In this document: positions 15,201 to 23,100 of the stretch, piece after piece
Layout: every line of letters begins with the position of its first letter
Position numbering within the stretch: position 1 is the first letter of the stretch
Origin: Lepidurus packardi
Taxonomy: Eukaryota > Arthropoda > Branchiopoda > Notostraca > Triopsidae
NCBI GenBank assembly: GCA_023053545.1
Contig: JAKZAN010000039.1
Span: 387,001 to 451,000, forward strand
DNA: 64,000 bases
Direction: 5' to 3'
Translations under genes and position numbers: made by a program
Notes under the pieces: model-generated
Databases searched by the model: none
What the model was told of the DNA's origin: nothing
Seen by the model: the letters and a program-made list of their open reading frames with translations, nothing else

Positions 15201-15237
15201 TGTTAAAGGGGTGATGCTTCTGCATTACCCTTTAACA
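15201..15237 (-). promoter_or_regulatory. Long imperfect hairpin in the 3' UTR
   Basis: The outer arms TGTTAAAGGG and CCCTTTAACA pair perfectly over 10 bp. The stem continues for about 6 more pairs (TGATGC with GCATTA on the + strand, one G-T pair and one bulged G), closed by a 4-nt loop at 15218-15221. In the element RNA the G-T pair becomes an A-C mismatch. This is the strongest fold I found in the element and a candidate element of RNA recognition by the ORF2 protein. Confidence 0.65.
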
Positions 15238-15254
15238 TAGCACATAGAACAAAA

Positions 15255-15328
15255 GGGTGGAGAGGGGGATAGGACACAAAGGGGGGGTGGAGGGGGGGAC
15301 ACATGACAAGGAGGGTGGAGGGGGGGAA
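15255..15328 (-). repeat. Three-copy C-rich (G-rich on + strand) motif
   Basis: GGGTGGAG followed by a G-run occurs three times on the + strand, at 15255, 15285 and 15313 (28-30 bp spacing), with runs of 5-7 G. In element RNA the block is C-rich. The + strand could form G-quadruplexes. It lies immediately downstream of ORF2 and looks like a small tandem expansion in the 3' UTR. Confidence 0.75.
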
Positions 15329-15354
15329 GACAGCAGGGCAAAAAACTCTGCTAA

Positions 15355-18300
15355 CTAGAACTCCCTTATGCAACTTTGATTCGCTTCGTGTAGAAAAATA
15401 GTAAGTGTGTTGAAAGCTTTAGGGCTGGTTAGCAATTCTTTTGCGTTAAAATGGATTTTTAACTTGTTTAGCTTCTGGAGTAGTTGGGCACGTTGCTTGT
15501 TGAGTCGACGACAGTGGAACAGTAGATGCGGTAGGTCCTGTCTAGTTCTATCCTGGCATGGACATAGGTCCGAGTCGGATTTTTGGATTCGTTGGAGGTA
15601 GCTCCTGGTTGGGAAGTGTGTGGTTCTCACTTGAATCATCTTTGAGATGATTGTCCTGGGAAGGTGGACGTGCACTATTCCTTGACGAGATGGTCCATGG
15701 GTCAGATCCTGTAACGGGCTCTGAGAATTGTTCCAACGTTCCTTCCATTGACTCATCGTTGCTTCTTCTATCCAACCACGAGCAACCTTTATGGAATCTG
15801 GGCTTGACTTCCAGACGACGGTTGCAAGTACTCTTGCCCTCTCCAAACAGGACGTGTATCGTCTGTGCCTGGGTACCTCTTCGGAAACGGGCCATTTGTC
15901 CCAGTATCTTGAAGCGTAGTGGCGGAGCACTAATCTCTCGAGGTACAAATCGAATGGTGGTAGGCCCGATTCTATTTCCAAAGCAACGGTTGGGGTTGTT
16001 TTGAGGGCTCCTGTTATTGCTAACAGGCCCTTTCTATACAGTTGGATAATGGGTCGTAGCTTAGCCAAAGAGATGTTGCACCAGGCTGGGAAAGCGTAGC
16101 TTAGTTTTGAGAGGACCGTCGTCTGAAAAAGAGTACGGACCTGACGGCAAGTGACAGCTCTTGAAAATCTCATCACTTTGTGTATCCTTTGCAGGGTTAA
16201 ATTGCATTGGACTACCAGACGGTTAACATGGTGTGTCCATGTGAGACTATTGTCATAAACTAGACCGAGGTACCTGACCGCATCCTTAGAATGGACTATC
16301 GTACCGTCCCAAACGAGGGGTGTGGCTTCTGGTTGGTGCTTTTTGGAAAAGTGAATTAATTCCGTCTTTTCTTTCGCAAACTGTAGTCGGTGCTTCTTAG
16401 CCCATTTTTCGAGCGCAGCCAAGTTGTTGCTCAGAAGCTTGACATTTTTCTCGCTGGAGGTGCTCGATGTAAAAATCAACAGGTCATCCGCGAAAGCTTG
16501 CATGTCGATCTTCTTCCGTTTTATGCATCCCAACGCTCCATCAATGTACATCAAGAATAATATCGGTGATAGGGGAGAGCCTTGCGGAACTCCCTTAATA
16601 ATCGAGACGACATCACTTTTTTCTTCACCAAAAACCACATATGCTCTCCGTTTCTCGAGAAAACTCTTAATCCAAACGGTCACTTGTGATGGAACTTTCA
16701 GCGCCCAAAGCTCTTCAACTAACACTTCGTGGTTTACATTGTCAAATGCTCCGGAAATGTCCAACAGTAAGGCTGAAAGGACTTTTCCTTTATCGAAGCT
16801 ATCCAAAATCGCATCACTGAAATTCACCATGGCATCCACTGTTGATCTCCCTGGTCTAAAACCCCATTGCATATCCGACAACTTATCGTTATCTTCTAGA
16901 AACAGCTTTAACCGATTTGCTATTGCCTTTTCTAGTATTTTCCCCAATACCGGTAGCAGGGAGATTGGTCGAAAACTCTTGATTGACGTGTAGCCCTGCT
17001 TCCCAGGCTTAGGGAGCGTAATAACTTTAGCAGTCTTCCATGCTTTGGGGTGATATTCCAGGGCCAGAGAGGCATTGTACAAGCTAACCACTGTTGGGTC
17101 AATAACACTCCATAGGGATTTAATGATGATTGCTTGGATTTCATCCACTCCAGCAGCTTTACGTGGTTGGAGTCCCTCGATTATCTCAGAAATTTCCTCC
17201 CTGGTGAAAGGGGCTTCATAAAAAGAACCTCTGGTTTTCCGAGCTTTGTACAGGGAAGAACGGCGTCGTAGGGAATCTTCTTGCGAATTTACCGGGGCCC
17301 CGTCCAGCAGGTGTGTCGCCACAAAATTTAATTTCGTAATCGCATCTGGGAAAGGCGTACCATCATTTCGTCTCAGGAATTCGAGCTTGTTATTATTGTA
17401 GACCCTCATTTGCCGGTCTAGGTTCCAAATAACCCTGCTGTCTGGTGTATTAAGTTGTTCAGACCAATACGTATTCCTGAATTCCCTGGTTTTCGCTCTA
17501 TAGGCATTCCTGGTTTCTTTCCATACCTTTTCCCTCTCAGAGCCCCCGTGTGTACGGTACTGTCTGAGCACAGCCGCTGTTTGTTTACGAAGGATTTGGA
17601 GCTCCCTATTCCACCAAGGATTGTTCCTGTTATTTGCGGATTTTTTGGGGATACTTTTCGTCATTTCCGTCTGGATGATTGTTGTAAGCCTGTCAACGGC
17701 TATGTCCAAAGCGATAGGGCTCGAAAGATCTGCGAACTTAGGTGATGCCTTCAGTACCTCACCCCGTACGTTAGAGGCGAGTTCTTTCCAATTGACCCTG
17801 CTGTAGCACCATGTTGTCCTTGCCGTGTGGGTTTGCAAAAGATTAAGGGAAATCACTATGGCTTTGTGATCTGATTCATTGTAATACTCTGCTTCATCCA
17901 GGACGTGCCAATCTGTGGTCTTGATTAATTGCGGGGAACACCACGTGAGGTCTAAAGTCGATTTGTGCCCACGCTCGTTGTGAAATGTTGGGACATTCCA
18001 TTCATTAATCAAGTCCAAGTGATGTTCTGTGGCAAAGTCGTACAATTGTATTCCCGGTATATCTGAAGCTTTATCCTCCCACCGCCAGTGACGGGCATTG
18101 AAATCTCCTGTTACTATCACAGGGTCGTGTTGGTTGTAATTTCCCCAGGCTTCTTCAAGAAGCGACGCGGTGTTAGCTGTGTGCCTTCTATATATTGCAA
18201 GTATGGATATCGCTCGTCCTCCTGGGTTTGCCAACCTAATTTTCGCGTATAGTTCCTTTATTTCAAGGACATAGAAACGGCTGTCTGGCTTACGGAGCAG

Positions 18301-18489
18301 CATCACTCCTTCATAAGCAAGAGACGGAGTAATAACGTCAAATCCCATGATACGTGATTGAGTGTAGTTCTGTGGCGGCTCCAATAAAATAACCAAGGTT
18401 ACATCTTCACTGTTTGCCTCTCTAGCAACTTCAGTAAGTTGAGATGTGCTTTTACGAATGTTCTGCACAATCAATCGTACCAATCCCAT
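15355..18489 (-). CDS. ORF2: endonuclease and reverse transcriptase polyprotein
   Basis: A 1044-residue protein that nicks target DNA and copies the element RNA onto it (target-primed reverse transcription). N-terminal APE-type endonuclease, about residues 1-215: N10, E37, GDFNA 128-132, the STLD motif around D180, and SDH at 206-208 with the catalytic H208. Reverse transcriptase, about 480-760: FRPISLLP 506-513, FRPGRST 544-550, LLLDISGAFDN with D577 and D583, GVPQGSPLSP 633-642, and the catalytic FADD 666-669. Near the C terminus is C976-x-C978-x9-H988-x4-C993, a zinc-binding motif seen in R1/Jockey-type ORF2 proteins. No RNase H domain is visible. No internal stop or frameshift; all key catalytic residues are present, so the enzyme may be functional. 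The start ATG is three nucleotides after the ORF1 stop and in the same frame. Confidence 0.95.
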   Translation of the reverse strand: MGLVRLIVQNIRKSTSQLTEVAREANSEDVTLVILLEPPQNYTQSRIMGFDVITPSLAYEGVMLLRKPDSRFYVLEIKELYAKIRLANPGGRAISILAIYRRHTANTASLLEEAWGNYNQHDPVIVTGDFNARHWRWEDKASDIPGIQLYDFATEHHLDLINEWNVPTFHNERGHKSTLDLTWCSPQLIKTTDWHVLDEAEYYNESDHKAIVISLNLLQTHTARTTWCYSRVNWKELASNVRGEVLKASPKFADLSSPIALDIAVDRLTTIIQTEMTKSIPKKSANNRNNPWWNRELQILRKQTAAVLRQYRTHGGSEREKVWKETRNAYRAKTREFRNTYWSEQLNTPDSRVIWNLDRQMRVYNNNKLEFLRRNDGTPFPDAITKLNFVATHLLDGAPVNSQEDSLRRRSSLYKARKTRGSFYEAPFTREEISEIIEGLQPRKAAGVDEIQAIIIKSLWSVIDPTVVSLYNASLALEYHPKAWKTAKVITLPKPGKQGYTSIKSFRPISLLPVLGKILEKAIANRLKLFLEDNDKLSDMQWGFRPGRSTVDAMVNFSDAILDSFDKGKVLSALLLDISGAFDNVNHEVLVEELWALKVPSQVTVWIKSFLEKRRAYVVFGEEKSDVVSIIKGVPQGSPLSPILFLMYIDGALGCIKRKKIDMQAFADDLLIFTSSTSSEKNVKLLSNNLAALEKWAKKHRLQFAKEKTELIHFSKKHQPEATPLVWDGTIVHSKDAVRYLGLVYDNSLTWTHHVNRLVVQCNLTLQRIHKVMRFSRAVTCRQVRTLFQTTVLSKLSYAFPAWCNISLAKLRPIIQLYRKGLLAITGALKTTPTVALEIESGLPPFDLYLERLVLRHYASRYWDKWPVSEEVPRHRRYTSCLERARVLATVVWKSSPDSIKVARGWIEEATMSQWKERWNNSQSPLQDLTHGPSRQGIVHVHLPRTIISKMIQVRTTHFPTRSYLQRIQKSDSDLCPCQDRTRQDLPHLLFHCRRLNKQRAQLLQKLNKLKIHFNAKELLTSPKAFNTLTIFLHEANQSCIREF

Positions 18490-18495
18490 TGTCTA
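18487..18495 (-). promoter_or_regulatory. ORF1 stop / ORF2 start junction (TAG-ACA-ATG)
   Basis: In element sense the ORF1 stop TAG is followed by a single codon ACA and then the ORF2 ATG, all in one frame (19863 to 18489 is 458 whole codons). ORF2 could therefore be made either by termination and re-initiation at the close ATG or by stop-codon readthrough giving a fused ORF1-ORF2 protein. Stop-start coupling is known for the R1-clade element SART1 (UAAUG); the arrangement here differs in being in-frame. Confidence 0.7.
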
Positions 18496-19863
18496 TTTGC
18501 TCCTTGACGCGGACTTCTTGCCCTTTGCGTCTATCTCCTTCAATCGAGTGGGACAAGCGGGGTCAAATGCGTAGTGTTTGTCTTTGCAGTTCGCACATTT
18601 CTTCGTTACCTCCGTGCATTGCCTTGTGTCGTGATTCTTTGAACATTTCCCGCAGGTTGGTGTCTTTTCACGGCAAGACGCTGACATATGGCCATAGGCC
18701 TGGCAGTTGAAGCATTGAAGGATTTGAGGGTATTTTACGTTTTCCACTTGGACTATGCGGTTAAACGCAAAGATGGCCCCAACTTCCAACAAACTTTTCT
18801 TCTCCTCGGCTGAATTACAGGTGAACTTGATAGACCCATACGCTTTTTTTAAATCGGGGTTTAGCCACTTTGCCTGGTCCGCATGAAAGATGATTCCCAA
18901 GTTTGAGTTTTTGTCCGAGATGTGTTCACAAATTTCGGGCAGGCTTTGGTCCTTTGGAAGCTGGTGGATAACCACCACCAAGTTTGGTTGTCTCTTAACC
19001 ATTTTAACAGGTCCCAAACTTGGCAAAACCGCCGATTCGAGGATGGATTCGGAAGTGGATTTCTCCTCTTGGCTTTTGTACGTGAGGGCGAGTCTGTTCG
19101 TTCGGGTTTTCCCGACAAGGACAGGTTTCGGTGCTGTTGGGTACGCTTTAGATAAGTCGTCCTCGATTACCTTCAGGAGATCTTTCCTCGGAATGACCGC
19201 GTTTCGTTTGGTCTCATCTTCCTGTTGGATAAATAGCGTTAAGCCATCTTCGTCTTGCTCACCTGACTCTTGCATGGCAGGGGTGGCAATTGAGGTAGTT
19301 GACACCTTGGGTGGTGGTCTAGCTCTCCTCCTCACAACTTGTGTCCAAGTGCTTGTTTGAGCAGAGGACGAGGGGGCTTGGCATTGATTTGGTTGATTAT
19401 CTCTAACAGTAGGCTTCAAGGAAGGTTTCCCGCGTTCTTCTTCCAGGTCTTTGCGAAGTCCAATAACTTCCACTTTAAGTGCCAAAATTTCCTGGTTCAG
19501 AAGGTCGTTACTATCTTTCAATGACCTAAGCGTTGATACGATGTAATCCAACGTAGACGTTTGCGTAGGGTCATCGATTGAAAAGGACCTTTTTCGAAAC
19601 GCTAGGTCGTCTGAAGGGGATAGCATAGGACGTTTCTGCGCTTGAACTGGGTTTAGTTTTTTTTCCCGACGCGGTTTGCAGTTTTTAGCCGCAGGCTTGT
19701 CTTTTTGAAAGAGGTCTCCACAGGATTGACATTTCACTTGAGGTTGAAGTGTGACGGTTGGATTGGGTGAGTCTATTTCGATTTCTTCAAGAGCGCGGGA
19801 CGGGCCGGCTTGAGGAAAACGGATTCCCCCTTTTACGGGCGAGTTTCCCGGAGTCCTTAACAT
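18493..19863 (-). CDS. ORF1: gag-like nucleic-acid-binding protein with zinc knuckles
   Basis: A 456-residue protein, expected to coat the element RNA and form the ribonucleoprotein. The C-terminal part holds three cysteine-histidine knuckles: C384-x2-C387-x4-H392-x4-C397 (canonical), C404-x2-C407-x3-H411-x4-C416 and C423-x2-C426-x3-H430-x6-C437. The residues around 290-380, just before the knuckles, resemble the folded RNA-binding region of insect LINE ORF1 proteins. A likely coiled coil lies at about 104-143 (leucine and isoleucine heptads with many charged residues). An extra C45-x2-C48 pair plus C62 near the N terminus is unusual and could be a further metal site. The tail (after 440) is rich in lysine, arginine and serine. 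The chosen ATG is the first in the frame and lies 8 nt after a small hairpin. The frame is fully open. Confidence 0.93.
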   Translation of the reverse strand: MLRTPGNSPVKGGIRFPQAGPSRALEEIEIDSPNPTVTLQPQVKCQSCGDLFQKDKPAAKNCKPRREKKLNPVQAQKRPMLSPSDDLAFRKRSFSIDDPTQTSTLDYIVSTLRSLKDSNDLLNQEILALKVEVIGLRKDLEEERGKPSLKPTVRDNQPNQCQAPSSSAQTSTWTQVVRRRARPPPKVSTTSIATPAMQESGEQDEDGLTLFIQQEDETKRNAVIPRKDLLKVIEDDLSKAYPTAPKPVLVGKTRTNRLALTYKSQEEKSTSESILESAVLPSLGPVKMVKRQPNLVVVIHQLPKDQSLPEICEHISDKNSNLGIIFHADQAKWLNPDLKKAYGSIKFTCNSAEEKKSLLEVGAIFAFNRIVQVENVKYPQILQCFNCQAYGHMSASCREKTPTCGKCSKNHDTRQCTEVTKKCANCKDKHYAFDPACPTRLKEIDAKGKKSASRSK

Positions 19864-19871
19864 TTCGTCAC

Positions 19872-19884
19872 AGGGCTAGGCCCT
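19872..19884 (-). promoter_or_regulatory. Small hairpin before the ORF1 start
   Basis: In element sense AGGGC-CTA-GCCCT, a perfect 5-bp stem with a 3-nt loop, ending 8 nt before the ORF1 ATG. It could slow scanning ribosomes slightly; this may also be chance. Confidence 0.4.
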
Positions 19885-19894
19885 AAACAGTCAC

Positions 19895-19912
19895 TTAAAG
19901 GTCCTCGTTCAT
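19895..19912 (-). CDS. Five-codon upstream ORF in the 5' UTR
   Basis: ATG at 19912 opens a five-residue frame (M-N-E-D-L) closed by TAA, ending 31 nt before the ORF1 ATG. It is the only ATG in the 5' UTR. It may lower ORF1 translation; there is no evidence that the peptide itself matters. Confidence 0.35.
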   Translation of the reverse strand: MNEDL

Positions 19913-20073
19913 ACACACAGCGGTAATTAAACGTTATGAAAACAGTCAACAAAGGTGCGTAAAGCACCGAACTACACTTGGGAACAAAATCAATCCAAAC
20001 AAACTTGGGTACCCAATGAAACACGTCAAAAAGCAAGAGCGCGCTACAAACACGTCTGAACTTCCCGCCAACC

Positions 20074-20085
20074 TCTTACTGAATT
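20074..20085. repeat. Right target-site duplication of the retrotransposon
   Basis: TCTTACTGAATT, the intact copy of the sequence at 15090-15101. The satellite continues directly after it with AATTCCTTACGG and then the GAATGAATTCC variant. This is the same order as in uninterrupted copies near 7790 and 22385, so no target sequence was lost. Confidence 0.88.
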
Positions 20086-20130
20086 AATTCCTTACGGACT
20101 GAATGAATTCCTTACGGACTGAATTAATTT

Positions 20131-23100
20131 CATACTCACTGAATTAATACCTTACGGACTGAATTAATTCCTTACGGACTGAATTAATTCCTTACGGACT
20201 GAATTAATTCCTTAATTCCTTAATTAATTCCTTACGGACTGAATTAATTTCATCCGGACTGAATTAATTCATTACGCACTTAATTAATCCATTACGGACT
20301 GAATTATTTCCTTACGTATTGAAGTTATTCCTTACGGACTTAATTAATTCCTTACGGACTGATTTAAATCCATACGGACTTAGTTAATTCCTTACGGACT
20401 TAATTAATTCTTTACGGACTGAATTAATTCATTATGGACTGAATTAATTCCTTACGAACTTAATTAATTCCTTACGAAATGAATTAATTAGTTACGGACT
20501 GAATTAATTTCTTACGGACTGAATCAATTCATTACAGACTTAATTTATCCATTACGGACTTAATTAATTCATTACGGACTTAATTAATTCCTTACGGACT
20601 GAACTAATTCCTTACGGACTGAATTAATTCCTTACGGAATGAATTAATTCCTTACGGACTGAACTAATTCCTTAATTCCTTAATTAATTCCTTACGGACT
20701 GAATTAATTTCATCCGGACTGAATTAATTCATTACGCACTTAATTCTTCCATTACGGACTGAATTAATTCCTTAAGGACTGTATTAATTCCTTACGGACT
20801 GAATTAATACCTTACGGACTGAATTAAATCCTTACGGACTGAATTAATTCCTTACGGACTGAATTAATACCTTACGGACTGAATTAAATCCTTACAGACT
20901 GAATTAATTCCTTACGGACTGAATAAATTCCTTACGGACTGAATTAATTCCTTACGGACTGAATTAATTCCTTACGGACTGAATTAATTTCATCCGGACT
21001 GAATTATTTCCTTACGTATTGAAGTTATTCCTTACGGACTGAATTAATTCCTTACGCACTGAATTAATTCCTTACGGACTGAATTAATACCTTACGGACT
21101 GAATTAAATCCTTACGGACTGAATTAATTCCTTACGGACTTAATTAATTCCTTACGGACTGAATTAATTCATTACGGACTGAATTAATTCCTTACGGACT
21201 GAATTAATTCCTTACGGAACTAATTAATTCCTTACGGACGGAATTAATTCTTTACGGACTTAATTAATTCCTTACGTACTTAATTAATTCCTTACGGTCT
21301 GAATTAATTCCGTACGGATTTAATTAATTCCTTACGGACTGAATTAATTCCTTACGGACTGAATTAATTCATTACGGACTGAATTTATTCCTTACGGACT
21401 GAATTATTTCCTTACGGACTGAATTAATTCTTTAGGATTGATTGAATTCCTTTCTTACTGAAAAAATTCCTTACGGACTGAATTAATTTCTTAATTAATT
21501 CCTTACGGACTGAATTAATTTCATACGGACTGAATTAATTCATTACGGACTTTATTAATCCATTACGGACTGAATTAATTCCTTACGGACTGAATTAGTT
21601 CCTTGCGGACTGAATTAATTCTATAGGATTTATTGAATTCCTTTCTTACTGAATTAATTCCTTACGGACTGACTGAATTCCTTACGGACTGAATTAATTT
21701 CATACGGACTGAATTATAACCTTACGAACTGAATTAATTTCATCCGGAATGAATTAATTCATTAAGCACTTAATTAATCCATTACGGACTGAGTTATTTC
21801 CTTACGTATTGAAGTTATTTCTTACGGACTGAATTAATTCCTTACGGACTGAATTAATACCTTACGGACTGAATTAAATCCTTACGGACTAAATTAATTC
21901 CTTAAGGACTTAATTAATTCCTTACGGACTGAATTAATTCATTACGGACTGAATTAATTCCTTACGGACTGAATTAATTCCTTACGGACCTAATTAATTC
22001 CTTACGGACGGAATTAATTCTTTACGGACTTAATTAATTCCTTACGAACTTAATTAATTCCTTACGTACTTAATTAATTCCTTACGGTCTGAATTAATTC
22101 CGTACGGATTTAATTAATTCCTTACGGTCTGAATTAATTCCTTACGGACTGAATTAATTCATTATGGACTTAATTAATTCCGTAAGGAATGAATGAATTA
22201 ATTACGGACTGAAATAATTCCTTACGGACTAAATAAATTCCTTACGAACTGAATTAATTCCTTACGGACTTAATTAATTCCTTACGGACTGAATTAATTC
22301 CTTACGGACTGTATTAATTCCTTACGGACTGAATTAGTACCTTACGGACTGAATTAATTCTTTAGGATTGATTGAATTCCTTTCTTACTGAATTAATTCC
22401 TTACGGACTGAATGAATTCCTTACGGACTGAATTAATTTCATACTCACTGAATTAATACCTTACGGACTGAATTAATTCCTTACGGACTGAATTAATTCC
22501 TTACGGACTGAATTAATTCCTTAATTAATTCCTTACGGACTGAATTAATTTCATCCGGACTGAATTAATTCATTACGCACTTAATTAATCCATTACGGAC
22601 TGAATTATTTCCTTACGTATTGAAGTTATTATTTACGGACTTAATTAATTCCTTACGGACTGATTTAAATCCATACGGACTTAGTTAATTCCTTACGGAC
22701 TTAATTAATTCTTTACGGACTGAATTAATTCATTATGGACTGAATTAATTCCTTACGAACTTAATTAATTCCTTACGAAATGAATTAATTAGTTACGGAC
22801 TGAATTAATTTCTTACGGACTGAATCAATTCATTACAGACTTAATTTATCCATTACGGACTTAATTAATTCATTACGGACTTAATTAATTCCTTACGGAC
22901 TGAACTAATTCCTTACGGACTGAATTAATTCCTTACGGAATGAATTAATTCCTTACGGACTGAACTAATTCCTTAATTCCTTAATTAATTCCTTACGGAC
23001 TGAATTAATTTCATCCGGACTGAATTAATTCATTACGCACTTAATTCTTCCATTACGGACTGAATTAATTCCTTAAGGACTGTATTAATTCCTTACGGAC

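Larger units (their letters stand above)
15119..15354 (-). other. 3' UTR of the retrotransposon
   Basis: 236 nt between the ORF2 stop and the poly(A) tail. In element sense it holds, in order, a C-rich tandem-motif block, a long imperfect hairpin, an AATAAA polyadenylation signal and a short GCGA-loop hairpin; the last three are listed separately. LINE reverse transcriptases usually recognise structure in their own 3' UTR when starting cDNA synthesis, so these elements are candidates for that role. No ORF of note is present. Confidence 0.85.
15101..20073 (-). mobile_element. Full-length non-LTR (LINE) retrotransposon, R1/Jockey-group type
   Basis: A 4.97-kb insertion read on the minus strand: 5' UTR (20073-19864), ORF1 gag-like protein (19863-18493), ORF2 endonuclease and reverse transcriptase (18489-15355), 3' UTR (15354-15119) and an 18-nt poly(A) tail seen as T on the + strand (15118-15101). 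It is bracketed by an 11-12 bp duplication of satellite sequence, and there are no long terminal repeats. Removing the insert plus one duplication copy restores a satellite stretch found elsewhere in the window. Both ORFs are open. The absence of RNase H, the endonuclease at the N terminus and the C-terminal C-C-H-C motif fit the R1/Jockey group. Some reverse-transcriptase motifs would also fit the Tad-like group, so the clade needs a tree. Confidence 0.95.
19864..20073 (-). other. 5' UTR of the retrotransposon
   Basis: About 210 nt from the 5' end of the element (next to the right target-site duplication) to the ORF1 ATG. LINEs carry their promoter internally, so this stretch should contain it. 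I see no TATA box. AGACGTG in element sense (20057-20051) matches the downstream promoter element consensus but sits at about +17, not the usual +28, so I do not call it. One upstream ORF and one small hairpin are listed separately. Confidence 0.75.

Noticed and set aside
15407-17806. Plus-strand and alternative-frame ORFs of 60-190 codons inside the ORF2 region
   Set aside because: They lie opposite or out of frame with ORF2 and show no domain motifs; they are shadows of the real coding frame.
18444-19524. Plus-strand and alternative-frame ORFs across ORF1
   Set aside because: Same reason: overlap with the zinc-knuckle ORF1, no recognisable motifs of their own.
20051-20057. Downstream promoter element (AGACGTG) of the LINE
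   Set aside because: The match is good, but it sits near +17 from the inferred 5' end, not about +28, so it is not supported as a promoter part.
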